6,081 bases of DNA. Origin: an uncultured Porphyromonas sp. (lineage in GTDB: Bacteria > Bacteroidota > Bacteroidia > Bacteroidales > Porphyromonadaceae). Position 1 is the first letter of the stretch. Each line of letters begins with the position of its first letter. The notes under the pieces are model-generated. The model saw only the letters and a list, made by a program, of their open reading frames with translations, did no database searches and was not told the origin of the DNA. Location: the NCBI GenBank assembly GCA_946222055.1, contig CAMIEW010000065.1, forward strand, positions 1-6,081, given 5' to 3'. The position numbers and the translations under genes are program-made. Shown in pieces: positions 1 through 5,858 of this stretch.

Positions 1-818
1 TTGAGCGCTCTGACGGACAGCATGTCCTCGGAGAGCTTAGTCTTCAGGAGCTGACGGAGACGCATCGTCTCCTCGTCGAAGGTGTCATTACCCTCCTCAG
101 TCTCCAGATCGTACTCGATCGTCTCATCGTGGAAGAGTCTCAGATGAGAGATCAGGACGTCTGCAGCGTCCACGAGCGCCTGCTTGGGCGACACCGAACC
201 GTCGGTATCGATGTCGAGGAGTAGACGGTCGTAGTCGGTCTTCTGACCCACGCGGGTATTCTCGACAGTCATCTTGACATTGAGGATCGGGGTGTAGATC
301 GCATCTATGGCGATACGCTCCGGGTCGTCGAAGGACTCGGCAATATCGTCAGAGGAGACCCAGCCACGACCCTTGTCGATGAAGAGCGTGAGATCAAAGG
401 AGGCTGACTTATCGAGGTGGCAGATGATCTGCGACTTATTGAGCACCTCAAAATTGGTGAGCGGGGCAATGTCGCCGGCTGTCAATTGCTTCTTGTCCTT
501 TCCACTGACCTTGATCGTCACCTGCTCATCGTCCTCACCCTGGATGATCTGCTTGAAGCGGACCTTCTTGAGATTAAGAATGATATTTGTCACATCCTCA
601 ACAACTCCGGGTATGGTGGCAAACTCATGAGCCACGCCGGAGATCTTGATGGAATTGATGGCAAAGCCCACGGGCGAGGAGAGGAGAATACGACGCAGAG
701 CATTACCTAAGGTAAGACCGTATCCGGGCTCCAAAGGCTTGAAGTCTGCTCTCCCATGTGTGGGTGTCGACTCCGTGAAGACCAGCTTGTCTGGTTTTTG
801 GAATACTAGTAAAGCCAT
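1..818 (-). CDS. rpoA: DNA-directed RNA polymerase alpha subunit (3' end cut by window edge)
   Basis: RNA polymerase alpha forms the dimer on which beta and beta' assemble; its C-terminal domain contacts promoter DNA and activators. The window holds 272 complete codons from an ATG at 816-818, beginning MALLVFQKPDK. The N-terminal domain is whole: the assembly motif NALRRILLSS lies at residues 39-48, followed by the stretch PGVVEDVTNIILNLK and later KGRGWV and QKTDYDRLLLDI. The open frame leaves the window at SVRAL, the start of the alpha C-terminal domain, so about 55-60 residues should lie outside, judging from a usual length near 330. The 'loss' of the 3' end is only the window boundary. 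It starts 43 bp after rpsD, with no terminator between, as in the classic alpha operon. No Shine-Dalgarno sequence precedes the ATG. Identification is near certain. Confidence 0.97.
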   Translation of the reverse strand, partial: MALLVFQKPDKLVFTESTPTHGRADFKPLEPGYGLTLGNALRRILLSSPVGFAINSIKISGVAHEFATIPGVVEDVTNIILNLKKVRFKQIIQGEDDEQVTIKVSGKDKKQLTAGDIAPLTNFEVLNKSQIICHLDKSASFDLTLFIDKGRGWVSSDDIAESFDDPERIAIDAIYTPILNVKMTVENTRVGQKTDYDRLLLDIDTDGSVSPKQALVDAADVLISHLRLFHDETIEYDLETEEGNDTFDEETMRLRQLLKTKLSEDMLSVRAL

Positions 819-861
819 ATCACTGCTATTAAATGACTCGAAAGTCGGAAAGGATCAATTA
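819..861 (-). other. rpsD-rpoA spacer with a small UUCG-loop hairpin
   Basis: This 43-bp gap contains a short inverted repeat, GACT at 835-838 and AGTC at 843-846. In the sense RNA the loop reads UUCG, but it is closed by a U-A pair rather than the C-G pair of the very stable UUCG tetraloops. No T tract follows it, so it is not an intrinsic terminator. The stem is only 4 bp and could be chance. Confidence 0.3.
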
Positions 862-1461
862 TTACTTAGAGTACAGCTCGATGATAGACTGCTCTACGAT
901 ATTCTCCGGAATATCAGCGCGCTCGGGCACGTGGAGGAATGTACCTGCCTGTGCCGCACCATCCCAGGCGAGCCAGGAGTACTGGTTGTGTCCCAGACTC
1001 TGTACCGCCTCGCGGATGATCTCAAGATTCTTGTCTCTCTCACGTACGCCGACGACCTGACCAGGCTGTACGGAGTAGGAGGGGATGTCTACCACCTTGC
1101 CGTCGACGACGATGTGGCGGTGATTGACGAGCTGACGAGCTGCAGCACGTGACTTAGCGAGACCGAGACGGAATACTACATTGTCGAGACGCTGCTCCAG
1201 CAACTGGAGGAGGATCTCGCCACGTACACCGGGCATACTGGAGGCCTTCTTGTAGTAGTTGCGGAACTGACGCTCCAGGACTCCATAGGTGTACTTTGCC
1301 TTCTGTTTCTCGCGCAGCTGATTACCATACTCGGATGCCCTACGGCGACGGGAGTTTCCGTGCTCTCCGGGAGGTGTTGTCTTCTTGCTCTTGACATTGC
1401 CAAAGACAGGCTCGCCAAACTTGCGATTGACCTTAGCTTTAGGACCTGTATATCTTGCCAT
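862..1461 (-). CDS. rpsD: 30S ribosomal protein S4
   Basis: S4 is a primary 16S rRNA-binding protein that nucleates 30S assembly; in several bacteria it also represses its own operon by binding mRNA. The 199-residue product has the usual start MARYTGPK, the conserved segment QLREKQKAKYTYGVLERQFR at about residues 48-67, and an S4 RNA-binding domain at about 91-153 (RLDNVVFRLGLAKSRAAARQ, then HIVVDGKVVDIPSYSVQPGQ). The end, HVPERADIPENI...IELYSK, matches the Bacteroidota pattern as I know it. There are no cysteines, so this is the zinc-free form of S4. The start at 1459-1461 is supported by alignment with family N-termini. No SD is present; the ATG follows an AT-rich stretch. A long structured spacer separates it from rpsK. 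Confidence 0.98.
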   Translation of the reverse strand: MARYTGPKAKVNRKFGEPVFGNVKSKKTTPPGEHGNSRRRRASEYGNQLREKQKAKYTYGVLERQFRNYYKKASSMPGVRGEILLQLLEQRLDNVVFRLGLAKSRAAARQLVNHRHIVVDGKVVDIPSYSVQPGQVVGVRERDKNLEIIREAVQSLGHNQYSWLAWDGAAQAGTFLHVPERADIPENIVEQSIIELYSK

Positions 1462-1518
1462 GACTTATCTATTACTATTGTGTGTGGATTATATGAGATC
1501 GATCGGTGAGATCCTCCA

Positions 1519-1622
1519 AGGGACCGGCACAGTGCTGCGCGTCGTCCCTGTATCTATCACTCCGCCAGAGTGGCAGAGGCACCAGCTTACCGGAGGGTAA
1601 GGTGCGCGACTCCTACAGGGAC
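1519..1622 (-). promoter_or_regulatory. Candidate structured cis-regulatory RNA upstream of rpsD
   Basis: In the sense RNA (minus strand) a perfect 9-bp helix P1 forms between GUCCCUGUA (1614-1622) and UACAGGGAC (1544-1552). It encloses two hairpins. P2 spans 1579-1605: outer GCAC/GUGC, a 3-nt bulge on the 3' side, inner CUUACC/GGUAAG and the loop CUCC. P3 spans 1562-1576: CUGCCA/UGGCGG with the loop CUC and one G-U pair. The 3' strand of P1 can instead pair through AGGGAC (1544-1549) with GUCCCU (1519-1524), 58 nt or more before the start codon, which would exclude most of P1. The P2 loop CUCC is also complementary to GGAG within 1512-1517. This arrangement suggests an autogenous S4 leader, but no family was recognised and the fold is by eye. 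Confidence 0.5.
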
Positions 1623-1673
1623 ATTTCTCTTATCTACACTATGCTATCACTTATCTATGAGGGACACCTGAGC

Positions 1674-1692
1674 CGATGACACGAGGTCATCG
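1674..1692 (-). other. Hairpin just downstream of rpsK
   Basis: A perfect 7-bp stem pairs CGATGAC (1674-1680) with GTCATCG (1686-1692) around a 5-nt loop. It starts about 20 nt after the rpsK stop codon in the sense RNA. No run of T follows in the direction of transcription, so it is not a standard intrinsic terminator. It may stabilise the rpsK 3' end or mark a processing site. Confidence 0.5.
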
Positions 1693-1712
1693 ATCGCTCT
1701 CAGATCTCATCA

Positions 1713-2099
1713 TCAGGGTTTACGACGCTTGGGAGGACGGCAGCCGTTGTGGGGCATGGGCGTCACGTCGATGATCTCCATCACCTCGATGCCGGCGTTA
1801 TTGATCGTGCGGATGGCACTCTCGCGACCGTTACCGGGGCCCTGTACATAGACCGTCACCTTGCGGAGACCGGCGTCGTGAGCCTTCTTGGAAGCATCCT
1901 CGGCAGCCATCTGAGCGGCGTAGGGGGTGTTCTTCTTAGAGCTACGGAAGCCCATCTTACCGGCAGAGGACTGGCTGATAGCCTGACCCTGGTTGTTGGT
2001 GAGGGTGATAATGATGTTGTTGAAAGAAGAGTGGATATGAGCCTGACCGATGGCATCGACCTGGACCTTCCTCTTCTTGGCTGTTTGATTCTTTGCCAT
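1713..2099 (-). CDS. rpsK: 30S ribosomal protein S11
   Basis: S11 sits on the platform of the 30S subunit and helps shape the mRNA exit region near the Shine-Dalgarno helix. The 128-residue product carries the conserved core [19 protein letters not shown] at about 21-39, [19 protein letters not shown] at 45-63 and [15 protein letters not shown] at 85-99. The C-terminal signature [11 protein letters not shown] is complete; its Asn-Gly (N118-G119) corresponds to the site converted to isoaspartate in the E. coli protein. The length is normal. It follows rpsM after only 18 bp, so the two are surely co-transcribed. The ATG at 2097-2099 has no SD. The basic N-terminus [13 protein letters not shown] is typical of the group. 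Confidence 0.98.
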   Translation of the reverse strand: MAKNQTAKKRKVQVDAIGQAHIHSSFNNIIITLTNNQGQAISQSSAGKMGFRSSKKNTPYAAQMAAEDASKKAHDAGLRKVTVYVQGPGNGRESAIRTINNAGIEVMEIIDVTPMPHNGCRPPKRRKP

Positions 2100-2117
2100 A
2101 AACTATAGATGACCGTG

Positions 2118-2498
2118 TTACTTGGTCGCCTTCTTCTTATTAGCGACCGTCTTCCTACGTCCCTTGCGGGTACGAGCGTTGTTCTTGGTCTTCTGTCCAC
2201 GTACGGGAAGACCATTACGGTGTCTGATACCGCGGTATGACCCGATATCCATGAGGCGCTTGATGTCCATCTGCTGCGTACTGCGGAGGTCTCCCTCTAC
2301 CTTGTAATTGGCAGTGATGTACTCACGGATAGCGGCAGCCTGATCGTCTGTCCAGTCCTGGACCTTGGTCTCGCGAGGCACCTCCGTCTTGTCGAGGATG
2401 GTGCGAGCTGCGCTGCGGCCAATGCCATAGATGTAGGTCAGTGCGATCTGTCCCTGCTTGTCTTGCGGTAAGTCTACACCTACTATTCTTATAGCCAT
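2118..2498 (-). CDS. rpsM: 30S ribosomal protein S13
   Basis: S13 lies in the head of the 30S subunit and contacts the 50S subunit and the P-site tRNA. The 126-residue product begins [15 protein letters not shown] and continues with [13 protein letters not shown] (about 19-31), the helix-two-turns-helix region. The family signature [20 protein letters not shown] is at 89-108, followed by a lysine/arginine-rich tail that reaches tRNA. Length and ends are normal for Bacteroidota. The ATG at 2496-2498 follows an AT-rich run (TTTTTATAATAT) with no SD. In Enterobacteria the leader of this gene is where S4 represses the alpha operon; here the 116-bp spacer upstream also has hairpins. Confidence 0.98.
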   Translation of the reverse strand: MAIRIVGVDLPQDKQGQIALTYIYGIGRSAARTILDKTEVPRETKVQDWTDDQAAAIREYITANYKVEGDLRSTQQMDIKRLMDIGSYRGIRHRNGLPVRGQKTKNNARTRKGRRKTVANKKKATK

Positions 2499-2528
2499 AT
2501 ATTATAAAAACGTAAATGAGTGGATGTG

Positions 2529-2544
2529 TCTTAGTAGACTAAGA
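2529..2544 (-). other. Hairpin 30 nt before the rpsM start
   Basis: TCTTAG and CTAAGA form a 6-bp stem around a 4-nt loop; the sequence is a 7-bp perfect inverted repeat with a 2-nt centre. It ends 30 nt upstream of the rpsM ATG, a position from which it could influence ribosome loading. The stem is AU-rich and only moderately stable. Confidence 0.45.
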
Positions 2545-2585
2545 TACCATCTGCCCAAGATTGTCGTCCTCATAATCCACGGGAT

Positions 2586-2603
2586 CACACTCTCGCGAGT
2601 GTG
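2586..2603 (-). other. GNRA-loop hairpin just after rpmJ
   Basis: A perfect 7-bp stem, CACACTC paired with GAGTGTG, encloses a 4-nt loop that reads GCGA in the sense RNA, a GNRA tetraloop. It begins about 11 nt after the rpmJ stop. There is no following T run, so termination is unlikely; a structural, processing or protein-binding role is more plausible. Confidence 0.55.
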
Positions 2604-2614
2604 TTGCCATCGGA

Positions 2615-2731
2615 TTACTTCTGACGCATCTTGAACTTAGGATTCTTCTTGTTGATGACGTAGAGGCGTCCCTTACGACGTACAAACTTGCAGTCGTCGT
2701 CACGCTTCTTGATGGAAACTTTGACTTTCAT
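2615..2731 (-). CDS. rpmJ: 50S ribosomal protein L36, zinc-ligand-poor form
   Basis: L36 is the smallest 50S protein; it helps order 23S rRNA late in assembly. The 38-residue frame runs from the ATG at 2729-2731 to the TAA at 2615-2617, starting [20 protein letters not shown] and ending NPKFKMRQK. The family pattern is clear: basic start, [15 protein letters not shown] core and a lysine-rich end. The canonical zinc ribbon uses Cys11, Cys14, Cys27 and His33; here the corresponding residues are Asp11, Cys14, Asn27 and Phe33, so zinc binding is not expected. Loss of ligands is common in Bacteroidota L36 as I recall. The place between infA and rpsM is the canonical one. The upstream AGAAAGAG is only a weak SD-like run. 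Confidence 0.96.
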   Translation of the reverse strand: MKVKVSIKKRDDDCKFVRRKGRLYVINKKNPKFKMRQK

Positions 2732-2751
2732 CTCTTTCTGCTATAGTCTCA

Positions 2752-2773
2752 GGCGGTGAGCGACGTCGCCGCC
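2752..2773 (-). other. GC-rich inverted repeat before rpmJ
   Basis: GGCGG (2752-2756) and CCGCC (2769-2773) pair in 5 bp; the sense RNA can add a 2-bp extension after one A-C mismatch. The inner part also contains the self-complementary GCGACGTCGC (2760-2769), a competing fold. It ends 20 nt before the rpmJ ATG and could affect its translation. Confidence 0.4.
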
Positions 2774-2806
2774 AATAATTAGTGGTATGGAATGGATGGA
2801 TGCTCG

Positions 2807-2828
2807 GCGTGATCCCCCGGGGATACGC
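2807..2828 (-). other. Strong palindromic hairpin in the infA-rpmJ spacer
   Basis: GCGT (2807-2810) pairs with ACGC (2825-2828), and ATCCCC (2812-2817) with GGGGAT (2819-2824), leaving one bulged base at 2811. Because a loop needs at least 3 nt, about 9 pairs can form. No T tract follows in the transcribed direction. It may be a processing or stabilising element between infA and rpmJ. Confidence 0.5.
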
Positions 2829-2909
2829 TACCGGACCTCCGGAGTTACATATAGGTCAAAAATCACCTGTGCACAATGAGAGAGACTTATCCGAGGTCGT
2901 GCTGCCGGA

Positions 2910-3128
2910 TCACTTGTACCGGTAGACGATGCGCCCCTTTGTGAGATCATAGGGGGACATCTCCACCTTCACACGATCACCCGGGAGGATGCGGATATAG
3001 TGCAGTCGCATCTTGCCGGATATGTGTGCGGTGATCTCGTGTCCGTTGTCCAGCTCTACCTTAAACATAGCGTTGGACAGAGCCTCCATGATTACACCAT
3101 CTTGCTCTATTGCTGGTTCTTTTGCCAT
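2910..3128 (-). CDS. infA: Translation initiation factor IF-1
   Basis: IF-1 binds the A site of the 30S subunit and assists IF-2 and IF-3 in selecting the initiator tRNA. The 72-residue product has the usual length and is a single S1-like OB-fold domain. Conserved segments are [20 protein letters not shown] at the start, [20 protein letters not shown] (22-41), and [20 protein letters not shown] followed by KGRIVYRYK at the end. The ATG at 3126-3128 is preceded by AAGGAG with 8-nt spacing, the only strong SD in the window. The gene lies between map and rpmJ, its standard place in many bacteria. Confidence 0.98.
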   Translation of the reverse strand: MAKEPAIEQDGVIMEALSNAMFKVELDNGHEITAHISGKMRLHYIRILPGDRVKVEMSPYDLTKGRIVYRYK

Positions 3129-3136
3129 TATGCTTT

Positions 3137-3142
3137 CTCCTT
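3137..3142 (-). promoter_or_regulatory. Strong Shine-Dalgarno sequence of infA
   Basis: The sense strand reads AAGGAG, 8 nt before the infA ATG, an ideal match and spacing. The other eight starts in the window have no comparable site and instead lie after AT-rich stretches, as is usual in Bacteroidota. It confirms the infA start and makes it stand out. Confidence 0.8.
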
Positions 3143-3205
3143 GTTGTGTTATGAAATGTATCTCTCAATGATAAGAAATCCTTACGACTCCTGCAAGTCC
3201 CTCAC

Positions 3206-4006
3206 TCAGAAGGTATCCCTGCCGATCACCTCGTAGATGTAGTCGAAGGTGCTCATCAGCTTGGCTCGTCCGTCAACCACCGCCATGCAGTGCTCGAAGT
3301 GAGCAGCAGGCTTGCGGTCCTTAGTGCGGACTGTCCAGCCATCGTTGCTGATGAAGACATTCTTACTACCGAGGGTGATCATCGGCTCAATGCAGATGCA
3401 GAGTCCCTCCTCGATCATGGGACCGGTTCCGCGGTGACCATAATTGGGGACATTGGGATCCTCATGCATGCCGCGTCCGATGCCGTGACCGACAAACTCG
3501 CGGACAACACCGTAGAACTTCGCCTCGCAGTGCTTCTGCACCGCTTCGCCGATGTCTCCGATGTGCTTGCCCACCTCTACCTGGTCGATACCGAGGTAGA
3601 GTGCTTCCTTGGTCGTATTGAGCAGATCAGCCACCTTAGGATCTATCTTCCCTACCGGGAAGGTAAAGGCGCTATCGCCGATGAAGCCGTCCAGCTCCGT
3701 ACAGAGATCTACCGTGATGATGTCTCCCTCCCTGAGGATAACGTCAGGACTAGGGATACCATGGACGACGATCTCATTGACCGAAGCACAGATGCTCCCC
3801 GGGAAGCCCTCATATCCGAGACAGGCGGGGTAGCCTCCGTGGCTGATGATGAAGTCGTGCGCCACCTTATCCAGCTCTGCCGTACTGACCCCCGGTCGGA
3901 TGTGCTTAGCCACCTCGGCGAGGGTGCGGCTATTGAGCTGATTGGCGAGATAGAGCTTATCGATCTCCTCTCTCGTCTTGAGGATAATGTGATTGCGACG
4001 GATCAT
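3206..4006 (-). CDS. map: Methionine aminopeptidase, type I
   Basis: This cytosolic metalloenzyme removes the initiator methionine from nascent proteins with a small second residue. The 266-residue product has the pita-bread fold signatures with every expected metal ligand: Asp100 (ITVDL), Asp111 (FIGDSAF), His174 (FVGHGIGRGMHEDP), Glu207 (CIEPM) and Glu238 (HFEHC). His82 in VVHGIPS and His181 match the substrate-side histidines of the E. coli enzyme (His79, His178). There is no N-terminal zinc-finger extension, so it is the short bacterial type. The chosen ATG (4004-4006) gives MIRRNHIILKTREEIDKL, a few residues longer than relatives I recall, whose N-terminus is closer to MIxLKTxEEI; no later in-frame ATG fits. 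It begins 28 bp after secY. Confidence 0.97.
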   Translation of the reverse strand: MIRRNHIILKTREEIDKLYLANQLNSRTLAEVAKHIRPGVSTAELDKVAHDFIISHGGYPACLGYEGFPGSICASVNEIVVHGIPSPDVILREGDIITVDLCTELDGFIGDSAFTFPVGKIDPKVADLLNTTKEALYLGIDQVEVGKHIGDIGEAVQKHCEAKFYGVVREFVGHGIGRGMHEDPNVPNYGHRGTGPMIEEGLCICIEPMITLGSKNVFISNDGWTVRTKDRKPAAHFEHCMAVVDGRAKLMSTFDYIYEVIGRDTF

Positions 4007-4034
4007 CTGTGTAAGGTGTTTCTATCTATTGAGA

Positions 4035-5363
4035 TCAGTGGTACATATTACCGTTGCGACCCTTGATATGGGTCCCCTCGAGCAGTCCATCATAGTGGTG
4101 CTGGAGGAGCATACCCTCGATCTGCTGCAGTGTGTCGAGGACCACGCCGACCATAATGATCAGAGAGGTGCCGCCGAAGAACTGCGAGAACTGCGCGTCG
4201 ATACCCGCGAGACGAGCAAAGGCAGGGAGGATGGCCACGATAGCGAGGAAGATGGCACCCGGGAGGGTGATCTTACTCATCACGTCGTCGATGTACTCCT
4301 TGGTTGCCTTACCGGGCTTGATACCGGGGATGAATCCGTTAGACCTCTTCAGGTCGTCAGCGATCTGACCAGGATTGATCGTCACAGCGGTGTAGAAGTA
4401 GGTAAAGACGATGATCAGGAGGGCGAAGATAAAGTTGTACCAGAAGCCCTGTCCCTGCAGGAACTGCTGCCAGAAGTGAGATACATTACCCCCGTAACCG
4501 ATAAAGGTCAGCGGGATAAACATGATCGCCTGGGCAAAGATGATCGGCATCACGTTGGCGGCATTGATCTTCAGTGGGATATACTGACGAGCACCACCAT
4601 ACATACGGTTGCCGACGGTCCTCTTGGCATACTGTACCGGGATACGACGTGTCCCCTGTACGAGCAGGATCGCTCCTACGATCACGATGAGGAGGAGCAG
4701 GATCTCAAGGATAAAGACAAAGAGTCCTCCGGAGACATTGAAGCGAAGTACAAACTCGCTCACCACTGCGGAGGGGAAGCGTGCCAGGATACCCACGAGG
4801 ATGATGAAGGAGACGCCATTGCCGACACCTCGCTCGGTAATACGCTCACCCAGCCAGAGGGTCATCATAGAGCCGGCAGCCATGTAGATCGTACTCCGGA
4901 AGTAAAACCAGAAGGTCGAGGGCATGGCGACACCGACTGCAGCCAGCTGATTACGAAGGTTGATCAGATAGACCGGACCCTGGATCAGCAGGATGATAAT
5001 GGTAAGGTATCTCGTCCACTGGCCCAGCTTACGCCGACCACTCTCACCCTCGCGCTGCATCTTCTGGATGCTGGGCACGACCATCGCCATCAGCTGGACA
5101 ACGATAGAGGCAGAGATGTACGGCATGATGCCAAGTCCGAAGACAGATGCATTGCTAAACGCACCACCTGAGAACATGTCCAACAGCGCCATCAGTCCAC
5201 CGCGTGTCTGATCGTGCAGCGCTGTAAGCGTCGACGGATCGATACCCGGGAGGACGATGGTGGTGCCAAGACGATAGAGGACGATGAGCCATAGGGTCGT
5301 CAGGATACGCTGACGCAGGTCATCAATCTTCCAGATGTTTCTTATCGTCTCTACAAACTTCAT
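4035..5363 (-). CDS. secY: Protein translocase subunit SecY
   Basis: SecY is the channel of the SecYEG translocon in the inner membrane, passing unfolded proteins outward or into the bilayer. The 442-residue product has the family length and about ten hydrophobic segments, roughly at 20-40, 72-97, 117-137, 153-171, 183-203, 212-236, 268-288, 309-330, 366-386 and 397-415. Residues 55-70 (GGLMALLDMFSGGAFS) form the plug region, GERITERGVGNGVS at 172-185 is a family signature, and the cytosolic loop SNGFIPGIKPGKAT lies at 341-354. In that loop Lys349 occupies the place of the E. coli Arg357. The C-terminus is complete. It starts 39 bp after rplO, the conserved spc order. The ATG at 5361-5363 lacks an SD. 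Confidence 0.98.
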   Translation of the reverse strand: MKFVETIRNIWKIDDLRQRILTTLWLIVLYRLGTTIVLPGIDPSTLTALHDQTRGGLMALLDMFSGGAFSNASVFGLGIMPYISASIVVQLMAMVVPSIQKMQREGESGRRKLGQWTRYLTIIILLIQGPVYLINLRNQLAAVGVAMPSTFWFYFRSTIYMAAGSMMTLWLGERITERGVGNGVSFIILVGILARFPSAVVSEFVLRFNVSGGLFVFILEILLLLIVIVGAILLVQGTRRIPVQYAKRTVGNRMYGGARQYIPLKINAANVMPIIFAQAIMFIPLTFIGYGGNVSHFWQQFLQGQGFWYNFIFALLIIVFTYFYTAVTINPGQIADDLKRSNGFIPGIKPGKATKEYIDDVMSKITLPGAIFLAIVAILPAFARLAGIDAQFSQFFGGTSLIIMVGVVLDTLQQIEGMLLQHHYDGLLEGTHIKGRNGNMYH

Positions 5364-5402
5364 GGGATAAGTGTCTTAGGGTGAAATGTGAGGAGCAACA
5401 GA

Positions 5403-5858
5403 TCAGGACAGCACCTCAGCGACGCCACCGGCCTTCTCGATGGCCTCCTTGGCGGATGCTGAGAATGCATGTGCGCGGACGGTCAGCTTCTGACTCAGCT
5501 CACCATTGGCAAGGATCTTAACGGGGGCGGTGGAAGACTTCTTGACCAGTCCGGCAGCTACGAGCTCCTCCGGGGTGATCTCTGTGAGACCCTTCTTCTC
5601 CGCCAGGAGAGAGAGGTCACTCAGGCTGACAATATCGTACTCGCGGCGATTGGGAGAGTTGAAGCCCACCTTCGGCAGACGGCGCTGCAGAGGATTCTGA
5701 CCACCCTCGAAGCCAAACTTCTTAGAGTAGCCTGAGCGGCTCTTGGCACCCTTGGTACCACGTGTAGAGCTATTTCCAAGACCGGATCCGGTACCGCGAC
5801 CTACGCGCTTGCGTGCCTTGGTAGCTCCGGCAGCCGGTTTTAGGGATGATAAATCCAT
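5403..5858 (-). CDS. rplO: 50S ribosomal protein L15
   Basis: L15 is a late-assembling 50S protein that reaches deep into 23S rRNA. The 151-residue product has the expected two parts: a basic, glycine-rich extension at about 14-54 (KARKRVGRGTGSGLGNSSTR, then FGFEGGQNPLQRRLPK) and a globular C-terminal part with LTEITPEELVAAGLVKK and PVKILANGELSQKLTVRAH. Length is normal for the family. The start at 5856-5858 gives MDLSSLKPAAGATKARKRVG, the standard N-terminus. There is no SD; the bases before the ATG are AT-rich and end in ATAAGTC, the same seven bases that precede the rpsD ATG. A 133-bp structured spacer separates it from rpmD, and secY follows 39 bp later. Confidence 0.98.
   Translation of the reverse strand: MDLSSLKPAAGATKARKRVGRGTGSGLGNSSTRGTKGAKSRSGYSKKFGFEGGQNPLQRRLPKVGFNSPNRREYDIVSLSDLSLLAEKKGLTEITPEELVAAGLVKKSSTAPVKILANGELSQKLTVRAHAFSASAKEAIEKAGGVAEVLS

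Larger units (their letters stand above)
1462..1712 (-). other. Long rpsK-rpsD spacer (rpsD 5' leader)
   Basis: At 251 bp this is the longest non-coding gap in the window and far longer than the 18-bp rpsK-rpsM gap. No convincing ORF was seen in the sense direction. It holds a hairpin just after rpsK (1674-1692), a three-helix element (1544-1622), an alternative pairing arm (1519-1524) and an AT-rich run directly before the rpsD ATG. A TATAAT-like string lies about 26-31 bases before the ATG, but the Bacteroidota -7 consensus (TAnnTTTG) was not found, so a promoter is not claimed. Confidence 0.7.
2499..2614 (-). other. rpmJ-rpsM spacer (rpsM leader) with two hairpins
   Basis: This 116-bp gap holds two perfect inverted repeats, annotated separately, then an AT-rich run up to the rpsM ATG. 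No promoter consensus or terminator was seen. Its position equals that of the E. coli S4-binding translational operator of the alpha operon. I could not show the nested pseudoknot of that operator here. Confidence 0.6.
2732..2909 (-). other. infA-rpmJ spacer with GC-rich palindromes
   Basis: This 178-bp gap has no credible ORF. It contains a strong imperfect hairpin (2807-2828), a smaller CCGGA/TCCGG repeat (2831-2842) next to it, and a GC-rich inverted repeat (2752-2773) close to the rpmJ start. No T run follows any of them in the sense direction, so no intrinsic terminator is claimed. A TTTTTG string at about 2855-2860 lacks a matching upstream box and was not called a promoter. Confidence 0.6.

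Noticed and set aside
646..1152. A 168-codon plus-strand open frame opposite rpoA and rpsD
   Set aside because: It crosses the antisense of two conserved genes and the gap between them and has no recognisable motif.
1470..1500. TATAAT-like promoter before rpsD
   Set aside because: The string fits the E. coli -10 but Bacteroidota primary sigma uses TAnnTTTG; no -33 TTTG was found, and AT-rich runs are common before starts here.
1555..1622. tRNA-like gene on the plus strand of the rpsK-rpsD spacer
   Set aside because: A few strings resemble tRNA arm sequences, but there is no acceptor stem, anticodon arm or T-loop in the right order.
1674..1692. Intrinsic terminator after rpsK
   Set aside because: The hairpin is good but no T run follows in the direction of transcription, and rpsD and rpoA downstream would be expected to share the transcript.
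2852..2867. Bacteroidota-type promoter or terminator at the TTTTTG run in the infA-rpmJ spacer
   Set aside because: The -7 match is partial (GA instead of TA), no TTTG box lies at the expected distance upstream, and the flanking AGGT/ACCT stem is only 4 bp.
3290..4066. A 258-codon plus-strand open frame opposite map
   Set aside because: It lies almost wholly over the unmistakable map gene, whose metal ligands are all present; the antisense product shows no family features.
3993..5171. A 392-codon plus-strand open frame opposite secY
   Set aside because: It is the antisense of a clear secY gene. Its translation is rich in Asp, His and Arg without any recognisable domain, which is what a complement of this codon usage gives.
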